Assembly: GCA_949287525.1 (NCBI GenBank)
Contig: CASEGL010000004.1
Location: 92,421-156,420, forward strand
From: an uncultured Rikenellaceae bacterium
Lineage (GTDB): Bacteria; Bacteroidota; Bacteroidia; Bacteroidales; Rikenellaceae
Direction of reading: 5' to 3'
Length of the DNA stretch: 64,000 bases
In this document: piece after piece, positions 7,928-17,993 of the stretch
Numbering within the stretch: the stretch's first letter is position 1
Layout of the letters: each line of letters opens with the position of its first letter
The notes under the pieces: generated by a model
Told to the model about the DNA's origin: nothing
The model's input: the letters and a program-made list of their open reading frames with translations, nothing else
Databases searched by the model: none
Position numbers and translations under genes: made by a program

Positions 7928-9724
7928 CTACTTTACCACATACAGCTGAATGGTCTTCACCGTCGTTCCGGCAGCATCCGTCACGGTCAGGCGGAAATCG
8001 CAGTTACCCTCCTTGTTGAGCATCGACAGCATGCCCATGAAGCTGGAGATGTCGAACGAGATGTGTTTCTGACCTCTCACCGCATCCCCCGTGGGGAATC
8101 CGAGATTTTCCAGCTGGGTCTTGTACTGTCCGGGGTCGATCAGATCGAGGTGATCGCTCAGGCCGACACCGCCCAGTTCCGACGGAGGAAGTACGTTGTC
8201 GCTGATAATATCGACCTCAAAGCCGGTAAAGCCGCTCTCGGAGGTCACGTCGATTACGATCTCGACCTCGTTGTGGTTGTAGCGCTTGTTGAAGTCATAG
8301 GTCTTGCTGCCGGACTTGTCCTTCCAGACAACCACCGGACCGCTCTGCACGACGCCGCCTTCGCTCACGCGCACTTCCAGCGACGTGTAGGAGGTGCGGC
8401 CCTTCTCATCGACCGCCACGAAACGCAGCGTATGGGTACCCTCGTAACCGTACAGCGCCGTCATGCCTTCGTCCTTGAGGGTCAGCGACACGGCACCCGA
8501 CTCCTCCTTGCACAGCACCCAGGTCGAGAGCGTACCCGCATCGGGCCACAGCGCAACGACATGACGGTCATAGCTCTGCTGCTCCAGTGCATTCAGCAGT
8601 TCCGCATTGTCGGAAGCGATTTCGACCTCCGCACTACGCAGCGCCACGCCCGTCTCCGGCGTAACGGTCACCTTCAGGTTGTCGCTCCATTTGTTCAGAT
8701 CGGCATCGTACATCGAGCCGTTGATGTCGTAACCGCCGGCCATATCGCCGTTGGCGAGCGTCACGGCCGGAGCGCCCTCATCGGAAACATCCTCGTCGGG
8801 AATCGTCTCCTCGGTGGCCTGATAGAGCGTCATGACATCCACCTCGACTTTCTCGTCGTACACCCAGTTCTCGACCGTAATGCTGAACTGGACATTGCCT
8901 TCGTCGGCATTCAGGATGCCGATCGATATTTTGCGCCACTGACCGGCCCTGCATCCCGCAATCTCCTGCGTCCAGCTGACCGGTACATAGTCGGGCGCTT
9001 CGTCGCCGGCCGCCTTGTTGTACTGACCCTTGAGGGTGATCTTCAGCACATTCTCCGCATCGACCGCCTTGAAGTAACCCGCTTTGCCGCTTTCCGCCGT
9101 CGGCCGGTCGAATTCGAGGCCGTCATCGGCCAGCGCGACCGTCACGGTCAGTTTCTCCTTGCCGGCCGACTCGGCATCGGCATCGGACATGAACAGCGCC
9201 TGCAGATCGGGCGACAGCGACACGGTCGTCTTGATATTGGCCAGCGTACACACCAGATCCTCCACGACGGTTTCCTGCCGTTTCTCGACCGTTTTCGTCA
9301 CCAGCCCCGCAAAGACGGGTTTCTCCCAGTGCGCACACGCCTCCTCGGCCAGGTAGTCGGCCAGGTCGGGAGACTCGGCACTGATGTCGTAAATGCCCGG
9401 CTGCAGCTCGATCCGCTGATTCTCGACATGTTTCAGATCCGCATACGCATACTCTACCGTCTCGTCGGTTTTCGTATTGCGGATCTTCACCTTATAATCG
9501 TCCGACGCATCCGAAGTGGCACCGGTTGCCCGCGTCGCCGCCGACGGCTGCGTGGAGATCTCCTCCACAACAGAGGCTACCGAAACGCTGAACTGATCCA
9601 GACAGAGATAGCCGACCGCACCGTCGCCATCGGCACCGCCGCCACCGAAATTGGTCTTTTCGTTCTTGCAGGCCAGCAACGCCAGACCGCACAACGAAAG
9701 CAAAAGCGATGTGAATTTTCTCAT
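7928..9724 (-). CDS. DUF4493-type surface lipoprotein
   Basis: The 598-residue lipoprotein starts MRKFTSLLLSLCGLALLAC, with the lipid Cys at 19, followed by a Gly-rich linker. Residues about 38-300 follow the DUF4493 layout: FSVSVASVVEE, RIELQPGIYDISAESPD, and a strand-rich segment ending QFSITVENWV. The C-terminal half holds repeated beta-sandwich strands, for example YGYEGTHTLRFVAVDEKGRT and CDFRLTVTDAAGTTVKTIQL. No PCMD module is present. It lies between a shorter DUF4493 lipoprotein (30 bp upstream) and the DUF4493-PCMD gene (45 bp downstream). The role is likely structural or adhesive at the cell surface, by analogy with fimbrillin-like proteins. Confidence 0.75.
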   Translation of the reverse strand: MRKFTSLLLSLCGLALLACKNEKTNFGGGGADGDGAVGYLCLDQFSVSVASVVEEISTQPSAATRATGATSDASDDYKVKIRNTKTDETVEYAYADLKHVENQRIELQPGIYDISAESPDLADYLAEEACAHWEKPVFAGLVTKTVEKRQETVVEDLVCTLANIKTTVSLSPDLQALFMSDADAESAGKEKLTVTVALADDGLEFDRPTAESGKAGYFKAVDAENVLKITLKGQYNKAAGDEAPDYVPVSWTQEIAGCRAGQWRKISIGILNADEGNVQFSITVENWVYDEKVEVDVMTLYQATEETIPDEDVSDEGAPAVTLANGDMAGGYDINGSMYDADLNKWSDNLKVTVTPETGVALRSAEVEIASDNAELLNALEQQSYDRHVVALWPDAGTLSTWVLCKEESGAVSLTLKDEGMTALYGYEGTHTLRFVAVDEKGRTSYTSLEVRVSEGGVVQSGPVVVWKDKSGSKTYDFNKRYNHNEVEIVIDVTSESGFTGFEVDIISDNVLPPSELGGVGLSDHLDLIDPGQYKTQLENLGFPTGDAVRGQKHISFDISSFMGMLSMLNKEGNCDFRLTVTDAAGTTVKTIQLYVVK

Positions 9725-9754
9725 AAAGCCTATCTTTTTTTTATTTTTCCCGTT

Positions 9755-10513
9755 TTACGCGTCCGGATTCAACTCTACCGGAATCTCCTGGATGCCGACC
9801 GGCGTATCGTCGAGCGACACGATCAGCCCCGCCTGCCCCACCGAACCGGCATCGATGCTGAGCGTATGCCATGTCCGTGCCGTCGCATGTCCGACGAGGG
9901 TCTCCGGAAAGGTCACCGCCACGCCGTTCGTCTTCACGGCCGTACCGCTGAGATACAGGTCGGTATCGGCCTGCACGAACACCGGATCGGACTCCTGCTG
10001 GCCGGCCGAAGTGCTGTCGTAACGGGTTTCCAGCCCCGACGCCGTCCTTACCGTCAGTTCATAATCGGTATAATACTTGCCGAACCACTCCGAGAAACTC
10101 ACCGAATAGAGCGCATTGGCCAAGCCGACGGCTACCGACTGGCTCACGGTCTTGCGGGCCACGATCGTGAACGAGCAGCCGCCCGCGAAATAGCCTTTCC
10201 CCGCCCCCTCGGCCGACGGATCGCCATAGGTAAAGGCGGCCGTATAGTCGCCCTCTTTCAACAACGGCTGATCGTACTCCGCCATCGTTGCATAGGAAGC
10301 GATCTCGCCCTCCTCGCCGGAGATCACCAGTTTCAAATCGCCCGAAGCGGGGAGAACCCCCTCCGGCAACTGACGGGTGTCGCTGCGCGTGACACCCACG
10401 GCATCGAGGAGTTCGCACGTAAAGGCGACCTGTCCCTCGCCCCGATGGGCGACAGGCTGCGTACAACCCGCCAACATCAGGCAGCCTACCGCTGCCATCC
10501 AATACTTTTCCAT
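9755..10513 (-). CDS. Short DUF4493-type lipoprotein
   Basis: This 252-residue lipoprotein has the signal MEKYWMAAVGCLMLAGC (Cys 17). The pattern GQVAFTCELLDAVGVTRSD, then GDYTAAFTYGDPSAEG and SFTIVARKTVSQSVAVGLANA is the core of DUF4493 without the extra C-terminal domains of its neighbours. The start was chosen because the Met directly precedes the signal peptide; the open frame extends upstream but overlaps the preceding gene. It lies 16 bp after that gene. It may be a minimal or accessory subunit of the same surface assembly. Confidence 0.7.
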   Translation of the reverse strand: MEKYWMAAVGCLMLAGCTQPVAHRGEGQVAFTCELLDAVGVTRSDTRQLPEGVLPASGDLKLVISGEEGEIASYATMAEYDQPLLKEGDYTAAFTYGDPSAEGAGKGYFAGGCSFTIVARKTVSQSVAVGLANALYSVSFSEWFGKYYTDYELTVRTASGLETRYDSTSAGQQESDPVFVQADTDLYLSGTAVKTNGVAVTFPETLVGHATARTWHTLSIDAGSVGQAGLIVSLDDTPVGIQEIPVELNPDA

Positions 10514-10529
10514 GTCAATATATGTTTCG

Positions 10530-12359
10530 TTATTCTTCCTGTTGCGTGGAGTTCGCCGGTTCGATCGACACCCGCACATTGTCCAGATAGACATGGACCG
10601 TCTTGCCGGTCAGCACCGACAAAATGCTGCCGCCCTCGACGGTAAACGTGGTGCGCCATGCCAGCCGGTGGCGGTTCGTACAGCCGTCGATCACCAGCTC
10701 CTTGTGCAGCGGCAGGTTCGTGTAGCTGCCGTCCGTACCGGCCTTCTCGCCGTTGATGAGCGTCCGCTCGATGCTGTTGTCGTAGTCCACCGCACCGGTC
10801 CGCGTGTCGGTACCGAACTCATAGGCCGAGTACATCATCTTGGGATTCGACAGCGTACCGCTTGCACTCGTGCCGCCCACATCGAACGACACGCGCAGCG
10901 ACACCTGCGCCCCCTCCTTCAGTCCCGTCAGCAGCGGCGTGTCGAACCTTCCGCGCCGGTTGTCGCCCGAATCGGGATTCGTCAAGATCGACGAACCCAG
11001 ATAGGCTGCCAGACGGCCCGCCATACCGGCCGAAAGGCCGTAATTCGATCCCGACCAGGCCGCCAGGCCGTAGCTGTCCAGCAGTTCGGTCGTGTTGCTT
11101 CCGTCCCGATCGGCCGCGGTGTCGAAACTCTCGGCCAGCAGATAGGGTACCGTGAGCGATACCGGCGTGCGGTCGCCGGCCGAAGCCCCTACAGTCAGCT
11201 TCTGCGATACGACCGCATGTTCCGACTCGTAGGTGACGGTCAGTTCGCCCGCGCGCAGCGCATCGCCGTTGGCAATGCCGTCGTAGGTATCATAGAACCC
11301 GACCGGATAGCTGTTTGCACCGGTAACCTCAAATGATACGGTATCCGTGCCGTCGCGGAAACGCGCCCCCTCCGGTGCGGTCACCATCAGCAGGTAGGGT
11401 TCCTCGCCGAGCAGGTTGTCGGTCACGGAGAGATCCAGCCAGCTCACCGGCAGCTCCTGCGGCACGGTAAGGTTCACGGGGGTGATGCGTCCCGCCTCAA
11501 GTGTCTTGTGCATCGTCACGCTGACGCTCTGCGACTGGTAGCCGTTCGCGTCGTATGCCGTAAAGACCACCTCGCCATCCACGGCCGCAGGCGCCAGGAA
11601 CAGCCACACGTAGCTGCCGTCCGGGTCGTCCTCCTCCGATTCGGAGAGCGGACGCACGAGATCGGCCACAACCGTACTGCCGCCGTTCTCCAGCACCGGC
11701 TGCGCATCGGGATCGGCCAGATCGAACGACAGCGTGCCGACCACATCGCAGGGAAACTGCACCCGCAGCGAAGCGACATCCCCCCCCAGCCGGTTGCGCC
11801 CGACGGGAACCTGTATGCGCATCACATGGCACTGGTGGACAAATTCAAGAGGCGGCACCTCCGACGAGGTCACAGCCCCGCCCGCTACCGGACGGGCGAT
11901 CATCAGATCGCACACCGACTGACCGCCGGTCGAAGCGACATAGCTGCCGTCCTGCACGGCCGGCAGCGTATAAGAGACCCGCATACCCGAACGGGAGTCG
12001 GGTACGGGATAGGCACCGTAATAGGTATAGGAACCCGCCGCCGTTTCCGGAACCTCGGCGGTGAACAGCGCCTCCTCCGCATAGATGCGGTAGCAATGGA
12101 AGTCGGCGCCGGACAGTTCGCCGCCACCGGCGGGCTGCCAATAGATGCCGATCGTATCGCGTTCCGACCAGAAAGTCCGGTCCAGCGCGTCGCCGCCGAC
12201 GGACGTGCGGGTTTCACCGCCCTGCACGGCACGTATGTAAGCCGTCCGACATTCCGACGGAACATCTCGCATGCCTCCGGCATCGTTCTGCGAACAACCG
12301 TACGACAGTACGCCCGCAGCCACAATGCCGACAATTTCGTGGATCCATTTTCGACGCAT
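10530..12359 (-). CDS. Fimbrillin-like lipoprotein, first gene of the operon
   Basis: The protein has 609 residues, with a lipoprotein signal ending in LSYGC (Cys 22). The N-terminal domain (about 40-310) resembles fimbrillin/Mfa-like proteins: TRTSVGGDALDRTFWSERD, IYAEEALFTAEVP, YYGAYPVPDSR, and a strand ending ITPVNLTVP. The C-terminal part (about 400-600) is a beta-sandwich with LLAESFDTAADRDGS and a final VHVYLDNVRVSIEP, like anchor or carbohydrate-binding modules. It is the promoter-proximal gene of the run 12359-2391, with a perfect TAnnTTTG element about 31 bp upstream. Family assignment is from pattern only; the surface location is secure. Confidence 0.7.
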   Translation of the reverse strand: MRRKWIHEIVGIVAAGVLSYGCSQNDAGGMRDVPSECRTAYIRAVQGGETRTSVGGDALDRTFWSERDTIGIYWQPAGGGELSGADFHCYRIYAEEALFTAEVPETAAGSYTYYGAYPVPDSRSGMRVSYTLPAVQDGSYVASTGGQSVCDLMIARPVAGGAVTSSEVPPLEFVHQCHVMRIQVPVGRNRLGGDVASLRVQFPCDVVGTLSFDLADPDAQPVLENGGSTVVADLVRPLSESEEDDPDGSYVWLFLAPAAVDGEVVFTAYDANGYQSQSVSVTMHKTLEAGRITPVNLTVPQELPVSWLDLSVTDNLLGEEPYLLMVTAPEGARFRDGTDTVSFEVTGANSYPVGFYDTYDGIANGDALRAGELTVTYESEHAVVSQKLTVGASAGDRTPVSLTVPYLLAESFDTAADRDGSNTTELLDSYGLAAWSGSNYGLSAGMAGRLAAYLGSSILTNPDSGDNRRGRFDTPLLTGLKEGAQVSLRVSFDVGGTSASGTLSNPKMMYSAYEFGTDTRTGAVDYDNSIERTLINGEKAGTDGSYTNLPLHKELVIDGCTNRHRLAWRTTFTVEGGSILSVLTGKTVHVYLDNVRVSIEPANSTQQEE

Positions 12360-12389
12360 ACGTCCCCTGTTTTAAGGTATGAAATGGGA

Positions 12390-12397
12390 CAAATATA
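12390..12397 (-). promoter_or_regulatory. -7 promoter element for the seven-gene lipoprotein operon
   Basis: TATATTTG on the minus strand, an exact TAnnTTTG match, 31 bp upstream of the first gene. The flanking sequence is AT-rich compared with the genes around it. A -33 TTTG at the expected 19-21 bp spacing is absent or degenerate. Confidence 0.6.
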
Positions 12398-12497
12398 GCA
12401 ATTTTTCGCCGATCCGGACATTGCGCTCCCCCCGCACGGCCGGCACCGGAGGCTCTCGGCCGCCCTGTTCAGCCCCATCCGAAAGGAGCGGCGGGAT

Positions 12498-12540
12498 AAA
12501 AAAAGAGCGGGAGGCCGTCCTTCAGACAGTCTCCCGCTCT
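12498..12540 (-). terminator. Intrinsic terminator after groEL
   Basis: On the minus strand AGAGCGGGAG pairs with CTCCCGCTCT (12504-12513 with 12531-12540) across a 17-nt loop and runs straight into TTTTTTT. It lies 33 bp after the groEL stop, so it ends the groES-groEL transcript. Confidence 0.85.
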
Positions 12541-12572
12541 GTGCGGAACTTCCTTTCGGAAGCCTTGCCGTA

Positions 12573-14222
<1,650 letters not shown>

Positions 14223-14245
14223 TTAAAAAAGCGTTTGAAAAAAGA

Positions 14246-14515
14246 TTAGATGATGGCGAAAATATCGCTCTGACGCATGATGAGGTAGGTTTCGCCGTCC
14301 ACCGTCACCTCCGTACCGGCATACTTGCCGTACAGCACCGTGTCGCCCACTTTCACTTCCATCTTCACCTCGGAAGTACCGGGACCTACGGCCACTACCT
14401 TGCCTGCCAGCGGTTTTTCCTTCGCCGTGTCGGGAATAATCAGGCCTGCGGCCGTTTTCTCTTCAGCCGGATTGGGCTGTATCAAAACTCTGTCTGATAA
14501 CGGTTTAATGTTCAT
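14246..14515 (-). CDS. groES: Co-chaperonin GroES (Hsp10)
   Basis: The 89-residue protein forms the heptameric lid of GroEL. It starts [20 protein letters not shown]; the mobile loop is near [18 protein letters not shown] (about 18-35), and the body has GKVVAVGPG and [16 protein letters not shown]. An open frame continues upstream, but only this Met fits the family. It is first in the groES-groEL operon. No CIRCE element (TTAGCACTC repeat) was found in the 190 bp upstream, so HrcA control is not indicated. Confidence 0.97.
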   Translation of the reverse strand: MNIKPLSDRVLIQPNPAEEKTAAGLIIPDTAKEKPLAGKVVAVGPGTSEVKMEVKVGDTVLYGKYAGTEVTVDGETYLIMRQSDIFAII

Positions 14516-14601
14516 GGTTGTAACTTTTAATGTTTTATATTGTTTCCTTTGTTTTCTGTGACGATCATTACGAATCGCGACTGGAGATACTGCACATAAC
14601 A

Positions 14602-14630
14602 TGCCAAACCGGATCGGCGCCGATCTGGCA
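14602..14630. promoter_or_regulatory. Palindrome upstream of groES, possible operator
   Basis: A perfect 14-bp palindrome GATCGGCGCCGATC (14612-14625) is flanked by TGCCA on the left and TGGCA on the right. It lies about 90-115 bp upstream of groES in the 190-bp gap before the next gene. The rest of the gap shows no recognisable -7 element. The site could be an operator or a hairpin ending transcription from the BACON gene side; either is a guess. Confidence 0.3.
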
Positions 14631-14705
14631 GTCACATTCTGCCATCGTGACACCTCCGCCCTCCGGCAAATGACAAAATAACAATCCGAACCTGACGCAG
14701 GCGCC

Positions 14706-16435
14706 TCAGCGGGCAGGCCGCTCCAGCACAATCCCCCGATGCGTCTCCACCGGCACGGCCTGCTGCAAGCCGCCGAAAACGACCAGCCGGTAATAGAGAT
14801 AATGTACGCGTCCCGTCTGCCCCCATATCTCCGCACGATCGGGAAAATTATCCGCACCGGCCGTCACCGTTCCGGCAAACTCCAGCCGGTCATAGGTCAC
14901 GCCGTCGCGTTCGACGCGGGTCGGCACGACCTCCAGAAAGGCCTCCTCCCCGTGCCACACAGTCAGCTCCCAATCGGGAAAGACAATGCCTCCGGAAAAA
15001 TAATAGGGTTCCGCCCCCTGCACAAAGGCATCGCTGCAGACCACGCCGAGCCGCCCCTCCCGCCGTTCCAACCGGATGGCCGGGTCCGGAATGCCCAGTA
15101 CGTCAATGCCGGCGCCGGCCATGCCCGTCAGCCGGTAGGCCTCTCCGCCGTCCGCGGCCAGTGTCGCCGTTCCCGAAGCGGTCCGTTCGGAGCCGTCCCC
15201 TCCCGCCACCTGCGAGATCCAGTTCCACACGCCGCACAGGTCGATCTCCGTCCGTCCCTCCTGCCCGACCGTCAGGGCGGCCGACGCACCGAGTGCATTG
15301 GAGAGCCATACGGTACCCTGCGGGATGTAAAGGCCGTATTGGGGAGTGCCGAAACGGTCACGCATGCGCCGTCGACCTCCGCCGCCAGCCATGCCGCGCA
15401 CCCCTCATCGGGGCGGGCGGTCAGTCCCTCCCGATTGCCCGACACCGTGCAGACGGCCGAGAGCGGCTCCTCGGCCCCCAACCGCACGACGGTGGGATCG
15501 CACCGGAACGCTCCCGCATGCTGCACCACCTCCAGCGACGCGCTGCCGCCCCCGCTATTGCCGACAGTCACCTGTCCGACCCGCTCGGCACCGCCATTTT
15601 CGGCAACGGTTACCGACAGTCGGTCGCCCGACAGGTAGAGCGTAATCCACACCTGTCCGGTGCGGGCGGTCAGTCCGCCTTCTGCGGAGCGCACCGTCAC
15701 CGTCTGCGTCAGCTGCTCCCCCGCAGCGTCAAACTCCAACCGTTCCGGCTCCAGCACGACGGAACAGTCATCCGCCCCTGCCTGCCATACGGCCAACTCC
15801 GCCTCCCCGCCCTGCGCATTGGACACGCCGATCCGGCACGACCGCGCCTGCCCGTCCTCATTCTCCGCGGCCGACACCTGCAGCAGGCCGGCATCCAGGC
15901 GCACCCTACACCACGACGCCTCCGAGACTGCCTCCAGGCCGTCTCCCTCCGTCTCGATGCGCACGACACCGGTCGCCTCCTCTCCCGAAGCGGCCAGCCG
16001 CAGCGAAGCAGGCTCCAGCACGATGCCGTAATCGGTCTGGTCATTGTCCGCACGCTGGGTTATGGAGACCGTCTGCGGTTCGGCCCGATCCGCCATCACC
16101 GTCACGGCCGCATGGCGCGGCGTATCGCTGCGATTGACCGTCCGGACGGCAATCCCGACGGACTCCGGGTCCCGGACGACATCCAGCCACTCGCGCTCCT
16201 CACCGTAGTAGGTCACCCGGGTGACGAACGCCGCGGCATTGGTCTGCACGGCTACTGTCCGGACAACACCTACTTCATCATAACCGAACGACAGCGCAGC
16301 AGGATCGACCCGCAGCACGGGAATACTGTCCGCAGCCGCATCGCGGCCGCACCCCGCACACCATGCGAGGCATCCGATCCATCCCGCCCAGCGGAAAAAC
16401 ATCGGCACGAAACGGAAGAAAAACTGACGATTCAT
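14706..16435 (-). pseudogene. Frameshifted lipoprotein with four BACON domains
   Basis: Two overlapping frames form one gene. Frame A starts MNRQFFFRFVPMFFRWAGWI, has a lipid Cys at 29, and carries BACON-type repeats near residues 38-128, 136-219, 224-307 and the first half of a fourth (310-365). Frame B continues the fourth repeat (QYGLYIPQGTVWLSNALG ... ALTVGQ) and a 185-residue C-terminal domain. Adding one C to the CCCC run (plus strand 15341-15344) joins them into a clean 576-residue protein. As written, frame A stops at 15272. BACON domains are carbohydrate- or mucin-binding modules of Bacteroidota. It is either a real frameshift (perhaps phase-variable) or a sequencing error. Confidence 0.75.
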
Positions 16436-16453
16436 GACCGCAAGATACGAAAC

Positions 16454-16483
16454 AAGCCCTGCGAAAACATCTTCGTAGGGCTT
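16454..16483. terminator. Hairpin after the RND efflux operon
   Basis: AAGCCCT (16454-16460) pairs with AGGGCTT (16477-16483), extended by a CG pair past a one-base bulge. It lies in the 97-bp gap between the efflux operon end and the BACON lipoprotein start. The T-run is stronger on the plus-strand side, so terminator function for the minus strand is only likely. Confidence 0.5.
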
Positions 16484-16532
16484 ATTTTTATTATCAGGCA
16501 ATCCGAATATGTTATCGGACAGGCAAGGCGCA

Positions 16533-17993
16533 CTACTCGGCTTCCGCAGCCGTTCCGGCATCGGCTGCCGGCACTTCCGCTTCGGGTATGGTCTGTCCCC
16601 AGCCGCCGCCGAGCGCCTTGTAAAGCTGCACGAGAGCGATATACTCGTCCCGCACGGCATTGCTGAAGCCGATCTGCGCATCGAAGTATTTACGCTGGGC
16701 ATCCAGCAGGTCGAGGTAGTTGATGACACCGTTGATATATTGCAGACGGGCCAGTTCGACATATTTGAGCGAAGCCTGTTCGAGCACCTTCTTCAGGCTG
16801 CGCGCCTCGCGGGCGCTGTTGTACCGCACAATGGCGTCGCTGGCCTCCTGAAAGACGGTCAGCACGGTCTTCTCATAACGAGCCACCTCCTGGTTGTAGG
16901 CGTGCTGGGCTGCCCTGTATTTGGCACGTTTGGCATTGAACGCAAAGAGCGGAGCCAACAGATCGCCACTAATAAAAGCATAAGGAGAACGTAGGATCGT
17001 CTGCACCACGTCGCTTTCCAAACCATATACGCCAGTCAGCTCAATGCGAGGAAAGCGATCCGTGTAGGCCACACCGACAGTCGCATTGGCAGCGATGAGT
17101 GCCTGCTCGGCCTCGCGCACATCGGGACGGCGGAGCAGCAGCTCGGAGGGCAGTCCCACCGGCAAGTGCTCCGGCAGCCGCTCGGAGCTGTCGAAATCGG
17201 CACGCTCCACCGAACCGGGATACCGGCCGGCCAGCAGGGCGATCTCATGCTCCTTGGCCGCCACCTTCTGGATCAGCTCCGGAACGAGCGTAGCCGTACT
17301 GGCCAACTCCACCTTCGACTGCTGGTAGGAGGTCTCGGAGGTCAGGCCGCTCTCGAAACGGAGCCGCGCCTGCCGCACACCCTCCTCGCGGGTGGCCAGC
17401 GTCTGACGCACGATGGCCAGCTCGTTGTCGAGGGCGATGAGTTCGAAATAGGCCTGCGCCACTTCGGCCACCAGCGTCATCTGCAGGGCGCGTTGCGCCT
17501 CGACCGAGGCGAGGTATTCGGCAATGCCCTTGCGCCGCTCCCAACGCAGGCGTCCCCACAAGTCAAGTTCCCAATTCAGGCGCAATTTGATACCGAACTC
17601 ATGATCTGTATCCAAATTATCGCCACCATAATTATCCCATTCAGGATCGGCATAGACGTTGGCATCGAGCGAGGGCAGCATGGCCGCATTGTCGATCCGG
17701 CGCAGCTGGGCCAGCTCCTGCACCCGCTCGGCCGCAATCACGAGATCCCTGTTGTTCTCCAGCGTGGCGGTAATCAGGTTCTGCAACGTGGTGTCGGCAT
17801 ACACCTCCCACCACTTCATGTCGGCAAAGAGCAGCGAATCGTTCGGATTGGCCTCCCACGCCCCTTCGATCCGATCGGGCAGATTCAGGTCGGGACTCTG
17901 GTATTTCTTGCCCAGCACGCACGAGGCCATGACCATCGCAGCTGCGACACACAGCGCGACATTCAGCAGATTATGGAAAAGTCCTCTTTTCAT
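16533..17993 (-). CDS. RND efflux outer-membrane lipoprotein (TolC/OprM/NodT family)
   Basis: The 486-residue outer-membrane channel has the lipobox MVMASC (Cys 25). The TolC-family domain is duplicated: ALCVAA signal, GAWEANPNDSLLFADMKWWEVYADTTLQ-type start (about 45-70), LNWELDLWGRLRWERRKG (about 140-160), and SLKKVLEQASLKYVELARLQYINGVINYLDLLDAQRK in the second half (the longer motif is at about 405-440). Its start overlaps the stop of the AcrB-like gene by 4 bp (ATGA), which implies translational coupling. It provides the outer-membrane exit for the pump. Confidence 0.93.
   Translation of the reverse strand: MKRGLFHNLLNVALCVAAAMVMASCVLGKKYQSPDLNLPDRIEGAWEANPNDSLLFADMKWWEVYADTTLQNLITATLENNRDLVIAAERVQELAQLRRIDNAAMLPSLDANVYADPEWDNYGGDNLDTDHEFGIKLRLNWELDLWGRLRWERRKGIAEYLASVEAQRALQMTLVAEVAQAYFELIALDNELAIVRQTLATREEGVRQARLRFESGLTSETSYQQSKVELASTATLVPELIQKVAAKEHEIALLAGRYPGSVERADFDSSERLPEHLPVGLPSELLLRRPDVREAEQALIAANATVGVAYTDRFPRIELTGVYGLESDVVQTILRSPYAFISGDLLAPLFAFNAKRAKYRAAQHAYNQEVARYEKTVLTVFQEASDAIVRYNSAREARSLKKVLEQASLKYVELARLQYINGVINYLDLLDAQRKYFDAQIGFSNAVRDEYIALVQLYKALGGGWGQTIPEAEVPAADAGTAAEAE

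Noticed and set aside
14516..14705. A CIRCE operator for HrcA upstream of groES
   Set aside because: No TTAGCACTC/GAGTGCTAA pair, even with several mismatches.
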